Shown here piece after piece: positions 31,020 to 41,713 of a stretch of DNA of 64,000 nt. The DNA is taken from the NCBI GenBank assembly GCA_947462335.1, contig OX381708.1, forward strand, positions 8,060,001-8,124,000, read 5' to 3'. A model generated the notes under the pieces. That model saw nothing but the letters and a program-made list of their open reading frames with translations, did no database searches and was not told where the DNA came from. Made by a program: the position numbers and the translations under genes. The stretch comes from Harmothoe impar. Taxonomy: Eukaryota > Annelida > Polychaeta > Phyllodocida > Polynoidae. How positions within the stretch are numbered: the first letter of the stretch is position 1; each line of letters opens with the position of its first letter.

Positions 31020-31650
31020 ACACGGCAGATTTCTGGTCGAATTAAACGTTTTGATCCCCGGTTTTAGTAGTTGTTTTGATGCCACATGCGTTTCTGGACC
31101 GGAAGAGACGGCAGTGGCGCCGCGTGGTGTGGAAAGTGAGAACTAGAGCTGAAGCTGGTTCCCGCTGCCGTAACCAGCATCGCCTATCCGGCCGCGGAAA
31201 TCTCAAAAAGTTTTGTCTCAGGAATTGGCTGTTTATCACCAGGTAGGGAGACTTTATGATATACTTGCTGTAGAATGACGTAGTTAGATTGAGTGTCCAT
31301 GCAAACCCCCATGGACCGCTTGTGTTGTCAACTCTGTGGTTAAACAGTCGCGAAAATGCCGGGCAAAAATGTCACGGTGTCCACCACGCGTACGTCTACT
31401 AGCTCAGGGAACCTGAGGCTGAACTCTATATCTCCGTTCCCCTCCGTAATTATTATTACGGAGGGGAACGGAGATATAGAGTTCAGGTTCCCTGAGCTAA
31501 CGTCTACAGACTACACTCAGAGTCAGAGAGCAATGACGCTATACGCTTATCCTCCTTGGTCTTTGCTACACTGCAGGCTGGCTGTCCGTTGTTTCAACTC
31601 AAACTGACTCAGTGACTGTGAGTAGGTATTGCTCCTGGGGCTGGGGCTGG
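31020..31650 (+). other. CpG-richer segment with a short ORF, possible first exon
   Basis: 31080-31200 is noticeably rich in CpG and GC compared with its surroundings (CGGAAGAGACGGCAGTGGCG, TATCCGGCCGCGG). An ATG at 31356 opens an 83-codon frame starting MPGKNVTVSTTRTS, into which a 100-bp foldback element has inserted in frame. No family recognised. It could be a promoter and first exon of a gene whose other exons I cannot see, or chance. Confidence 0.3.
31400..31499. mobile_element. 100-bp foldback element with perfect 8-bp target duplication
   Basis: The two halves are inverted copies: TAGCTCAGGGAACCTGA on the left and TCAGGTTCCCTGAGCTA on the right, meeting at a TAATTATTATTA centre. The left arm has six extra bases (GGCTGA). 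ACGTCTAC is present at 31392-31399 and 31500-31507. The 8-bp duplication and CAGGG-like end fit the hAT superfamily. Confidence 0.8.
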
Positions 31651-31739
31651 GGGAGACCCGGATCTCTACTAGTACCGGTACATCATACATCGTACATAGT
31701 CTACTTCTATTTAACTTTTATTTAGTGATAATTTTTTTT

Positions 31740-32035
31740 TGTTTGGGGGGAAGGCAAAAAAATGTTAACCCTTGACCGGAGGGTGTAAAAAATGTTGACA
31801 CCTCATGGGGGAGGGGGGGCGGGGGTCAAAAAAATTGGACCTGTTTTGAGCGAAAAAGCCCGCGCGTTACTATGCCTCCAGGCAGGGCCCACGCGCACCG
31901 TTTTTTGACCCGTAAGGGGGGAGGGGGTAAAAAAAAAGTTACACCCCCCCTTGACCGGGGGGGAGTGTAAAAAAATGTGCACGCTCTGCGCGAAAACCCA
32001 CCACATCCCCCCTCCATGTTGTTAAAAAATGATCA
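31740..32035. mobile_element. Poly-G/poly-C element, truncated relative of 45733-46068
   Basis: Alternating G-runs, C-runs and A-runs, closing with CATGTTGTTAAAAAATGATCACTCCC, which matches the right end of the 45.7-kb element. The left end is degraded. No gene. Confidence 0.5.
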
Positions 32036-33754
32036 CTCCCTTTAATAGTAGGCTACACTGTACACAAGTCAAGTGCACCCATGATATTAAGACCACGTTT
32101 ATTTCTAACTAGCCAATTCATTGAATGATTAAATAATGCAAATATATGTATCATATCATAATGTATTATGTACATAACACCTACCGGTATGCAACTCGTC
32201 AACGTCACTGGGAGGTGACATTTTGCCCCTCCTATAACCTTTCCTATTAAAAAATGTCTTACCCCCACCCCCCCCCCCAACCCGCAAGTGCCCCCATCCG
32301 AGCCTAAGGGAGAGATCCCTTCTTTTCAACAACAGGGGTCCAGGGGAAAACAAAGAGAAGGAGGGGGGGGGCTGATTTGGAAAAAAAACAGGAGAATAGG
32401 GGAATTAGCTACAGCCTACACCAATGATAGGCCCGCACCTGTTTGGTGGCTGTACCTATTGTGTACTCACGCATGCATGGGCCGTTTTTCCCCCTACCAC
32501 TGGGATTCTCCCTACACAATTCAATGGCTGGGTGGCTCCTTACATCATATGCATATGTGAATCCGTCAGCTAATTAGAAAATGTCCCAAGCTACAGTTTG
32601 GTGGGTGCCACTTTGAAATCCAATGTCGTAGCTAAAAGATGTACACATAGTAACTTAACATTTTTAGAATTTCATGAACTGTTCAGAAACTTTATCCTGC
32701 GCCCATTAGGCCATATATACATTATGTAGAAGACAACAATGGCTTTCCATTGGTGCCTATATTGTCCTGCTAAAGTGTGTGTATATATGCTGCGGCTTTG
32801 GCTTTATTCAAATCATAGTCAATAAATATGTGTACCTGGACTGGTGAGACCGCAACAAGTGCATTCACACCCCAGGTGCCTTGGGGTAAGGTCGGGGGAC
32901 TGCTGACCCCCCCCCCCCCCCTGCCTGCACCCACTTCCCCGTGGAGGAGAAAGCTGTGATTGCGAGGGGGGGGGGGTCCATGCCATGGTGTGTATTCCAT
33001 GGCAGCTTTCCTCCAATAGATGGGCGTTTTTACAGGTGATTAACCTTGAGTTTATGTTGGTTCTGGAGATGCTAGGCACAAAATTTTAATCCATCAATAC
33101 ATATAAGTATTATAACGTTGTGATATTTTTTTAATTCCTCTGTGGTAATGCTAGTATAATTGAACGTGGTCAACACAAGTGCTCGCATAGAGACTGATTT
33201 GTGCTCTCACCTATCGTTGAATTAGAGGCTAATGTTATGTCAAAACGATTCACATTATGGTAAGAAACATGACACAAATCGTTAAGTTTAGACGTTTTGG
33301 AGCAAAATTGATAAAAAATTTCACAAATATACTTTTATGCTAAAGCCTAAACTGCCGACTTTTGGCAGGTGTTCAACTTGTGTCCTGTTTATCCTTCCGG
33401 TATTTGCCTTGTCTTAGTAATTTCTGGGGGGAAAATACAACAGGGTCGGGGATTGGGATTTGATTACAGGTTGTAATCGTCCCAAGCTTCATGAAAACTT
33501 GTCTTAAGACACTTGTTTTGTACCCTTTGGAGTTCCTCCAGCAAATCAACCTTACCTCCAGCATATAACCCATCACAATAGTCAATGACAGACAACGCGT
33601 GGCTCTTGTAGACCTATAGGTGTATTCAGGAGGCAATGGGTTAAGAGTGACTCCTTGAGAGACAATCTCTGGATCTAAACATTAAAATCGATTTAAATCT
33701 TAAATTTCTAATTAGATTTCTAATATGCATTGAGAAGTCTAGCTCCTCAGGCCA
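32036..33754. other. Intergenic DNA, no gene recognised
   Basis: Contains homopolymer C and G runs near 32267-32278, 32909-32922 and 32967-32977. The small ORFs are driven by these runs. Nothing else supported. Confidence 0.45.
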
Positions 33755-34045
33755 AAAAAAAAAGGTTTGTTTCATGTCACCCGACCGATCCTATCTAAAC
33801 AAGGCCGACCCTACGTTTTTTAATGCAATTTTGAAGAATTTTTTATGTTTTTATACTCTTTTGGGGTCTAATTTAGGTTAGCAAAATTTTTGAAAAAAGT
33901 ATTCCCATTTTTACAGTTTTTAGCCGGTTTTAGGGTATCTAGAGGAGCTTTTAAAAAAAAAAAAAGTAAAAAAAAAAAAAAAATCCGACCTACCGACCCT
34001 AGAGTTCCTTCCCATGTTACCTGAAACAAAACTTCTTTTTTTTTA
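33755..34045. mobile_element. A/T-run-ended MITE
   Basis: The left end AAAAAAGGTTTGTTTCATGT and the right end ACCTGAAACAAAACTTCTTT are imperfect inverted repeats. Subterminal GACCGATCC / CTACCGACCC segments are also inverted. Contains A(12-15) tracts. No coding potential. Confidence 0.5.
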
Positions 34046-34906
34046 TTTGGCTTCATCTAATATGTCACCCAAATACTAGTATGATACGACAGACTTTAAA
34101 ACTACATCATTTAAATTCATTTTTGGTTTCTGTAATTTAATTTAATCAAGGAAGCAAAAGGCATTACCTAAGTTTTTGATTCTTTCATGGGTAGTTTATT
34201 AATAGGTATCCAGGAAGAGAAATTTTCATTCAGGACCTTCAGTTACCCTGCGCTTATTTAGGACCCCTGTGCTTATTCAAGCCACTACGGTAGCAGTGTT
34301 TTGCTAGGTAAGGTCGGATGAGCGGGAACACCTTATTTTTTAGGCCTTATGATTTACAGTTAATGGTCTCCAGACAGAATTACACTCCACAATAGAGGGA
34401 GTGTACATGTATATAAGTGGACATGGCTGAAGCTAAATACGAACAGAGCTCCCTGTGCAGTTACATTGGAAACTAATAAATAGAGACCTTAGATAGCGGC
34501 CACGAAACCCATAACTGTATATGTATCACGCATAATGTCATCACTTTATGTGCCCTGCCCTATGTGAGGGCTGCAGTTCGGTGCGTCGTAAACATGGGAG
34601 GTCGTTTCTGTATTTCCTGAATCTGACCCCTCTCCCCATCTCCCCATCTCATTTATGAGTTTAATCTCAATCCCAACTAGTTGATGGTGTTTACGAAACA
34701 AATAATACTGCAATCAGCTGTTGTTTATCATCAGGGCAGAAACAGGGCCTGGCCTGGCAGAAACAGGGCCTGACTCTATTGTACGTGCAGAATAAATAAA
34801 CGAATATCAAACCAAACCGAACCATCACAACCTGGTTTGCCAATCGGTAACAACCCCCTGAAAATAATTCCAAAGTAAACCTTACAAAAAGTCACCTTTT
34901 TTCTCA
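34046..34906. other. 5' flank of KL5
   Basis: 34250-34290 is an end fragment of MITE family 3 (GCGCTTATTTAGGACCCC...CTACGGTA). At 34878-34896 AAAAAGTCACCTTTTTTC matches the sequence just upstream of KL6 (38737-38754), placing the deletion boundary of KL5. Nothing else recognised. Confidence 0.5.
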
Positions 34907-35611
34907 GTGGAGACTGAATGTACTAGCCTGGACGTTTCATCTACTTGGCTACTTGGACCTGGGGAAACTGAAATCTATGATTTCCTCAGAGACAAGTGGA
35001 GTCCGTTTAGTGCAACCCCAGTTTGTGTGTACCCAGGGAGGTTGGACAGGGCCGCTGCCTGTGTGCTGGGAGATACAATCTACTTTCATGGTGGGAGGAT
35101 TCTATCAGGGACCAACGTCACATATGTTGCCAATTCAGATATGCTAACTTCTTTGAACTTATCACATCAAAATCCAACATGGGAAAAGAAGTCATCCTAA
35201 CTGTCTGAATTTTTTGGTCACTCAATATCTGTGATGAAGAGAAATGGTGAGGACGCTCTTGTTGCCATTAACCAGATTCCTGACATTGAGTGCTACGTTC
35301 CAGCTCACGACCAGTGGTCAAAGTTAGGTAACAATGTGACTCCTCATAACCTAGTGTTTGGTTATAGTGAGTGGAATTACATACTTGTTGAGGGAAATTC
35401 AGTCTTCATTTTGATCATGCCTTACCAAGATTATGACAATGAGGGTTATCTGATGGAGCCACAAGAAAAGCCCATATACCAGTTCATGAAGTGGACCATC
35501 CCAGAGTATGGAGAGGAGATCATAGATGTCCCCGTTGAGAACTGGGACCCCACCAGTCATGATTTTACCCAAGTCATGATGGCGATTCCACCACCTGACT
35601 CAAAGAAATAG
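34907..35611 (+). pseudogene. KL5, Kelch-only remnant of a BTB-Kelch gene
   Basis: This fragment is homologous to the last roughly 220 codons of KL6: GETEIYDFLRDKWSPF, DTIYFHGGRIL, SVMKRNGEDAL, PDIECYVPAHDQWS, and an identical C-terminal end FTQVMMAIPPPDSKK. The BTB, BACK and first Kelch portion (over 1 kb in KL6) are missing: sequence matching the KL6 5' flank passes almost directly into mid-Kelch, so an internal deletion happened. One in-frame TAA at 35198-35200 replaces a serine codon; the frame is otherwise kept on both sides. It cannot make a CUL3 adaptor. Flanks beyond the stop are also shared with KL6, so the two arose by a tandem duplication of several kb. Confidence 0.85.
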
Positions 35612-36306
35612 CAGGCACCTTGTAGGTATCCTGCTGTTGTAATATCTTAAGGCTGTGAAAGGTGACCTGATGCGACACAAATCAGGACAAGAAGTCATGA
35701 CACGCTGTGAGGAATTTCGGAAGAAATATTATTTCTCAGCACAGAAAGATCTCTAACACATCACATAATGTTGCCAATTCAGATAACCCTTCAGGATATT
35801 GTGCGTCAGGCATGTAGCCTGCTGTACCATATCATGGTTAAGGTGAGAGGTTTTCCTGGATAGAGAAATTCGGAAGTTTTCCCGAGCCCCAACACTTGAA
35901 ACATACCACGCCATGGCTTACTGTCCCAATTCAAGTTTTTTTGTCACCCATAAAATGGTATTTGAACTGGTTGGCTTTGACAGCCTATAGAAGATAAGAT
36001 TAGTCTGGGAGTTAAAGATGTGACTCAATCATCACGAGAAACAATTTTTCATCCACAGGCAGACATCAAACTGCAAGTGGAAAGTAGTGATGAGTCTACA
36101 CTGCTTAAACAAGGGACTTTGATTCAGAGTCTTGTGTTTATAGAAAGTACAAATATATTCAGTTCAATGAACAGAAAACAGTATTATTTGATGTATTGTG
36201 TTGACATGGGTAATACATGTGTTACAAAACTTGAGGTTTATGTTATGAGACTTAAAGATTAGTCAGACATTTAAAAATACAGGGAGCTCATATAATTCAG
36301 CTTGTA
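35612..36306. other. 3' flank of KL5, duplicated with KL6 3' flank
   Basis: CACCTTGTAGGTATC and later CTATAGAAGATA...GGGAGTT...TGTGACTCAAT correspond to 40672-40745 after KL6. About 320 bp (35665-35985) are present only here. Inside them, 18 bases ATGTTGCCAATTCAGATA repeat a piece of the KL5 coding region (35124-35141). Confidence 0.5.
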
Positions 36307-36430
36307 CCGTAATACCTCGCGTATAAGCCTAACTGGCGTATAAGCCCCACCGGACTTTGCGCCGATCCTATAAGCCGCACTGGCGATCTGACTCACATAC
36401 TAGCCGCGGCTTATACGCAAGGTTTTACCG
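36307..36430. mobile_element. MITE, family 2, short copy
   Basis: CCGTAATACCTCGCGTATAA to ACGCAAGGTTTTACCG, flanked by TA. The 124-bp unit is nearly a complete inverted repeat (TAAGCCGCACTGG / CTAGCCGCGGCTTA). Confidence 0.75.
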
Positions 36431-36813
36431 TAACATCTTCATTAATTACTGATCAATATTTGCAGATACAAATTCAGCGGATGAGTTTAAGCTGTGATTC
36501 AGGCATACAAGCTACATTGTTAGTAATGCTATATCAAAAGACCTACTGCAGTAGCCCGTTTAAGCACCCCTGTGCTTATAAACTTCAAGTGTCTGAGGGG
36601 ATATTACGATTTGATTCACCGTGTTGATACAGTAAAACTTGGTTATAACGAATCCCTTGGGACCAGGTAAAAAGTTCGTTATAACCAAATTTCGTTATAA
36701 CCAAGTCCAGCAGTTTAAGCACTTTTTAGGAATATTAAATCTGCCTAACCCCCCCTCCCCCATATGTGTAATTTATGACGAATTATATTTGGCTATTCTA
36801 CAGAGGCAGGATG

Positions 36814-36969
36814 GCCAGGTACAGAGGAAGTAGGGCCGGGTATAGAGGCAGTAGGGCCGGGTACAGAGGAAGTAGGGCCGGGTACAGAGGAAGTAGGGCC
36901 GGGTACAGAGGAAGTAGGGCCGGGTACAGAGGAAGTAGGGCCAGGTATAGAGGAAGTAGGGCCGGGTTG
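36814..36969. repeat. 21-bp minisatellite
   Basis: About seven copies of GGTACAGAGGAAGTAGGGCC plus one base. Being divisible by three, it yields a heptad-repeat ORF (YRGSRAG), which I regard as a by-product. Confidence 0.9.
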
Positions 36970-37060
36970 AGAGGTAAGGGGACGTCTCCCTTTGATTCCT
37001 CCCACATAGGGCCGACTAGAGACGGGATTTAGGGGTGGTGGGGGGGGGGGGATCTAAAGC

Positions 37061-37460
37061 ATGTTCAAAGGCGACTCCCCCGCCCCCAGGGCTTCCTGAG
37101 CGGCTGGTGGAGGCAGGGGAGACCAGGGTATGTTCAAAGGCGACTCCCCCCGCCCCTAGGGCTTCCTGAGCGGCTGGGGGAGGTAGGGGTGCCCAGGGCA
37201 TGTTCAAAGGCGACTCCCCCGCCCCTAGGGCTTCCTGAGCGGCTGGGGGAGGTAGGGGTGCCCAGGGCATGTTCAAAGGCGACTCCCCCCGCCCCTAGGG
37301 CTTCCTGAGCGGCTGGGGGAGGTAGGGGTTCCCAGGGCATGTTCAAAGGTGACTCCCCCCGCCCCCAGGGCTTCCTGAGCGGCTGGGGGAGGCAGGGGAG
37401 CCCAGGGCATGTTCAAAGGCGACTCCCCCCGCCCCCAGGGCTTCCTGAGCGGCTGGAGGG
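37061..37460. repeat. 69/70-bp minisatellite
   Basis: Six copies begin ATGTTCAAAGGCGACTCCCC at 37061, 37130, 37200, 37269, 37339 and 37409, so the spacing alternates between 69 and 70 bp. The last copy is truncated at about 37460. GC-rich, unlike its surroundings. Confidence 0.9.
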
Positions 37461-37705
37461 ATTAAAAGGGAATTGTAAAACATTTTTTCTAGGCTTCTGT
37501 AGTAAATTACATTAATTTCACTGAAATAAATCAGAATGTATGCGAGAAATTTGTTTGTTATAACCAAGTTTTCACCAACAGTACTTCGTTATAACCAAGT
37601 TGCTTTACTATAGAAATGTATGGGTAAAAATCGGGACCAAGCAAATCTGTTTGTTGTAACCAAAATTCGCTGTAAGGAAGTTTGTTGTAACCAAGTTTTA
37701 CTGTA

Positions 37706-38771
37706 TTTGTAATACATGCATTTGACAAGATTTAGATTAATTGTCCGAGGAGTCATAGGATTTGATTGACTATATTCATGAATAAATGAGTTGTTGCTAA
37801 GATTGAGTGTGGTGTATTTTATAGAAGTGAATTCTGGGACCACTATAAAGACTATATTGATAGAGTAGGTTCACCTAGTCGACAATATGCCTTGAGTCAG
37901 ACACCCAAACTTGGTTATTTTTGCATAATAAATTCTCTAATTATCTTTCGTTAGGAATAACAATTGTTATGCCACGAGCGGCGTCTCACTACTATGAGCC
38001 ATGTCCCATGACTACAAGTAGACTCACAAACACATGCACAGGTACACGAACCCACACATTTTTATACACAATTTATAGCTCAGAAAAGAAACCTGAGATA
38101 GCCCATAGGGTTCCATGGGCGTTAAACAAATCAATCTATCCAAGACAGGCATAGAGGAAAGCCTTCCTGTTTCTGTTCTGCAATGCAACCCTTACTGTAA
38201 CTTAATATCCCCTCCCTGGCAAGATCTCAACTTCTGGGCTGCTTCTGGTGCTATCATGTATCTGGTAAATAGTTTGTCTCTCAATGGAGGCGGACAAGTT
38301 GTGCTGAAATAATGAAGTGTTACAGATTACCTAGTTTAATGCTAGGATATGAATTGGGAGTTAATTCTCCTTACTGCCAAGTTTGTTGTTCTAATCACCA
38401 AGTTATTTCTGATCACCATCTTCCTCTGCAAAGTTATTATGAGCCTGCTTGCATGATGATTGGTCAACAGAGGAAGGGAGCTCGGTGAATTAATAAATTA
38501 CGACAAATATCATATAGACCAATGCAGAAAGAAAGGGTGACTTTTTAGAAAAGTTTTTGAACATTTCTGAAGTGTGACCAACAAATAAATGAATATAACC
38601 TCGAAATCCTGCATTCTGATGTATACTAAAACAAAGATAATTGTCCTGTGAATCTTCTGTTAGATGTTTGCAAACATTACATTCAATGTTATGAGGATTC
38701 TGTTAAAACCAAAGTCAACACAACTTTATTATGAAAAAGTCACCCTTTTTTGGTGCATCGGTCTACAGTAG
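37706..38771. other. DNA between KL5 and KL6
   Basis: 37780-37840 (TGAATAAATGAGTTG...GATTGAGTGTGGTGTA) is homologous to 41793-41835 after KL6 and includes AATAAA, so it may be the ancestral poly(A) region. GTCAGACACCCAAACTTG near 37895 matches 41984. No separate gene recognised in 37900-38771. Confidence 0.5.
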
Positions 38772-38786
38772 TTGTCTCCATTTTTT

Positions 38787-38789
38787 CAG
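38787..38789 (+). other. Splice acceptor before KL6
   Basis: TTGTCTCCATTTTTTCAG is a strong pyrimidine tract plus AG. The frame is open from here to the MIDLGL start, 45 bases, unlike KL8 and KL9, which have stops there. A coding upstream exon is therefore possible but not shown. Confidence 0.6.
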
Positions 38790-38834
38790 ATTGCGAGAGA
38801 AGACTGCAACAAAAAGTTTACAGAAGGCATCACA

Positions 38835-40667
38835 ATGATAGACCTGGGATTGACTACTGGTATTAAAGACCTCTGGCAGGAGAACCTACTCCGGGACTAC
38901 ACCCTTGTAGTTGAGGGTCAGGAGTTCCAAGTACATAAGGTGGTTCTGGCTGCAGTCAGCAAGTACTTCAAGGCCATGCTTGGTGAAGGCTTCTTAGAAT
39001 TTGGAAAGGACAAAGTGGAAGTGAAAGGATTCTCTGCAGACATTGTGTCTAAACTCCTTGAGTTCCTCTACACAGCTGATGAGAATGTCATTCGTGGTGA
39101 GGCACTAGGGATCGTTCAGTGTGCCTTATATCTTCAGATGCCTCTAGTCGTTGATTTTTGTGTCAAGAAACTGATGGAAGACCTGAAAGTTGACAACTGC
39201 TTGGATGTACTAACAGTTTTGAAGGAATGCTCATTTCCATCTGAAACTGAGGATGTAAAAAGGTTCATCCAGACTAACTGGGAGACTGTGATGAAGAACT
39301 GCAGCCCAGAAGAAATATCCTACGAGGCCCTAAAAGTGCTGCTTGAGTTCTGGGAGCGATCAGAATGGGACCTGTTCATGTTCATCAAGAACTGGATCTG
39401 CTCAGACTTGGAGAACCACATGAGCTGTGTGGATGACCTCATGTCACAAGTACGCTTCTGTCTCATCAGTCCAGAGAAGCTGCAAGCTATCAGGGAGATA
39501 GACATATTCTTCAACACTGAAGGCACATGGCAGCATCTGGTTATAAACGCCCTGAAATATCACCAGTGGCCAATAAACCTCAAGGTTATCGACAAATCAG
39601 AACAGTCACAGGTGAGAAAAGAACCATCACCAGTTTTCGTTACCACCCCTCCTCGTGAAAGGTACTCTTATGGATCAGACAGTGAGTCAGACATAGATGC
39701 AGATGTTAGGTCAGACATGTTTTTCCTTGACAAAGAAAATAAATGGCAAAAAGATAGCAGAACACTCAGAAGGAAAGGAAGACCTTACCTCGAAGTCACT
39801 TTCTGCATTCCTGTAAACAATTTCTTGATTTGTTACTCGCCAACTGGGAAGCACCGACAATGGCACATATTTGACTGTCGGACACTGACATGGTCAGAGA
39901 TGAGCCACATGGAGAAAGCAACATTTGGCTTCGTTATGGTCCACCATAACGACCATCTCTACACATTGGGTGGAGAACAACGACCGGGCCATGAAGCTGG
40001 GGAAACAGAAATCTATGATTTCATCACAGACAAGTGGAGTCCATTCAATGCGACCCCGGTTTCTGTGCAGTCAGAACCGGTGGAAATGGCTGCTGCCTGC
40101 GTGCTTGGAGATACAATCTACTTTCATGGTGGGAAAATTCTATCAACGAAGGATGACATGTACAAGGATTCAGATATGCTTCATTCTTTGAACTTATCAC
40201 ATCGAAATCCAATATGGGAAAAAAGGTCATCCTCATCATGTGAATATTTCGACCACTCAATGTCTGTGATGAAGAGAAATGGTGAAGATGCCATTGTCGT
40301 CATTAATCAGTTTCCCGATATCGAGTGCTACAATCCAGCTCACGACCAGTGGTCGAGTTTGCATAAGAATGTAACTCCTCACGACCTTGTGTTTGGAGCT
40401 TGGTCAAGTGAACGCAATTACATACTTGTTGAGGGAAATACAGTCTTCATTTTGATTATATCCGCTGGTGATTTAGGTTATTACGATGATGATGATGAGT
40501 ACTATGAGTATGAGCCACCAGAAGATGACAGCTACCCCTTCATGAAGTGGATCATCCCAGAGTATGGAGATGAGATCATAGATGTCCCCGTTGAGAACTG
40601 GGAACGCTCCTCACATGATTTCACCCAAGTCATGATGGCGATTCCACCACCTGACTCAAAGAAATAG
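38835..40667 (+). CDS. BTB-BACK-Kelch protein KL6
   Basis: This frame encodes 610 residues from MIDLGLTTGIKDLWQENLL. An in-frame ATG exists at 38772, but it lies before the predicted splice acceptor, so I start at 38835. BTB about 20-125 (VVEGQEFQVHKVV, FLYTADENVI), BACK about 130-235 (NCLDVLTVL, FMFIKNWICSDLENHM, SQVRFCLISPEKL), Kelch about 300-590 (QWHIFDCRTLTW, LYTLGG, IYFHGG, ECYNPAHDQWS). The linker holds an acidic, Ser-rich stretch (SDSESDIDADVR) and the last blade an acidic Tyr-rich loop (YYDDDDEYYEYEPPEDD). Predicted CUL3 substrate adaptor. It is the intact partner of pseudogene KL5. Confidence 0.93.
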   Translation: MIDLGLTTGIKDLWQENLLRDYTLVVEGQEFQVHKVVLAAVSKYFKAMLGEGFLEFGKDKVEVKGFSADIVSKLLEFLYTADENVIRGEALGIVQCALYLQMPLVVDFCVKKLMEDLKVDNCLDVLTVLKECSFPSETEDVKRFIQTNWETVMKNCSPEEISYEALKVLLEFWERSEWDLFMFIKNWICSDLENHMSCVDDLMSQVRFCLISPEKLQAIREIDIFFNTEGTWQHLVINALKYHQWPINLKVIDKSEQSQVRKEPSPVFVTTPPRERYSYGSDSESDIDADVRSDMFFLDKENKWQKDSRTLRRKGRPYLEVTFCIPVNNFLICYSPTGKHRQWHIFDCRTLTWSEMSHMEKATFGFVMVHHNDHLYTLGGEQRPGHEAGETEIYDFITDKWSPFNATPVSVQSEPVEMAAACVLGDTIYFHGGKILSTKDDMYKDSDMLHSLNLSHRNPIWEKRSSSSCEYFDHSMSVMKRNGEDAIVVINQFPDIECYNPAHDQWSSLHKNVTPHDLVFGAWSSERNYILVEGNTVFILIISAGDLGYYDDDDEYYEYEPPEDDSYPFMKWIIPEYGDEIIDVPVENWERSSHDFTQVMMAIPPPDSKK

Positions 40668-41119
40668 TAGTCACCTTGTAGGTATCTACTAAGGCTGCTC
40701 TAATAGCTATAGAAGATACCATTAATGGGAGTTCAATATGTAACTCAATTGTTTATCTGAAACAATGTTTCATCTTGAGACAGATGTTAAATTGCAACGG
40801 GAAGATATTACTTAGTATAGACTCCTTGGACAAGAGACATTTAAATCATGTTCAATCATACATATGAATTAGACTTGTTACATCTTCATTGATTACAGGT
40901 ATATTTGAAGATACAAGAAGATACAAGCGGTTTGAAATGTGACTCAAGCTTTATGAGAAACACTGTTACATCCCAAGACATATCTAATTGCAAATGGACA
41001 ATTTCAATAGTAGAAACTTCCTCTTTTCTCAGAGAGCTTTGCACAACATTTGATCCTTTGCTCTGTGGTACATGTATTCATCACTTAGATAATGTATTTG
41101 TCAGATCATGCTCAACTTT
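40668..41119. other. KL6 3' flank
   Basis: Homologous in part to the KL5 3' flank. The duplicated text is interrupted at about 41120 by a LINE fragment and resumes near 41780, where AATAAA occurs. Confidence 0.5.
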
Positions 41120-41713
41120 TTTTTTAAAGTGTTTTATTGGGTATAAGATAACAAATACAAAAGTAGATGCATCATCCTAGCTTAGGCGCATTGCCTTTCT
41201 TCCGCTAGGTCCCCTTTCATGACTAGATTTAACAATAGATTCATACACAGATTGGATATGGCGTAAAAATGCAATAAGACATAATTTCAACGAACATTTC
41301 GGTCAATAAATAAACTCAAGTAGTAAAAAAAGATTGAGTGATGAGATGAGATGAGGGGTGAGACAGTGTATACGTTTTTTGGGTTGCATTCTCTGTAAAC
41401 GCATCTATACAGAATAAAATCTTCACATGAAGCAGTCGTCGTAATCTCTTTTTATAGATATCTTAAAATCAGCTAGATCAACAATAAGGGTATATGCTGG
41501 TTTCAACATATTCCAGCGCTGTATCGCTCTATAAAAACAACTCCTCAGTACAATCGGTTTAAGTGACCTGGGAACCTTCAGCCTGATCCCTTGGTTATTT
41601 CTAGTGGGCAGGTTCCTATTATCAATTAGTCTCGCTTGGCTTTTGAGGGTAAAAGCATAAAATAGTAACTTTAACTTTAAGCTTGAATGAGCAAGAAGCA
41701 TTACTTGATTCAC
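41120..41713 (-). mobile_element. 3' end of a non-LTR retrotransposon (LINE)
   Basis: The minus-strand frame 41713-41423 reads KVPRSLKPIVLRSCFYRAI followed by QRWNMLKP, the pattern of the extreme C terminus of many LINE reverse-transcriptase proteins (a basic VPRS segment, then a RAI..WN.L motif). After its stop, a 3'UTR runs to AATAAA at about 41137 and a T(8)-started end at 41120 on the plus strand, which is a poly(A) tail. 5'-truncated, as is usual for LINE copies. Absent from the corresponding place after KL5. Confidence 0.6.

Larger units (their letters stand above)
36630..37703. mobile_element. Pogo-like non-autonomous element with internal minisatellites
   Basis: The ends CAGTAAAACTTGGTTATAAC and GTTGTAACCAAGTTTTACTG are flanked by TA (36628-36629, 37704-37705). 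CAGTAAAAC-type ends and TA duplication fit the pogo/Tigger group. TCGTTATAACCAA subrepeats recur near both ends. The middle is filled by two separate tandem arrays. No transposase ORF. Confidence 0.8.

Noticed and set aside
36775..37346. Heptad-repeat and proline-rich ORFs
   Set aside because: By-products of the 21-bp and 69/70-bp minisatellites inside a transposon.
36814..37460. CRISPR-like array
   Set aside because: Direct tandem repeats without unique spacers, in a eukaryotic genome.
38772..38834. Upstream ATG of KL6 as the real start
   Set aside because: It precedes a strong splice acceptor at 38787-38789, and all paralogues start at the M-(I/V)-D-L position.
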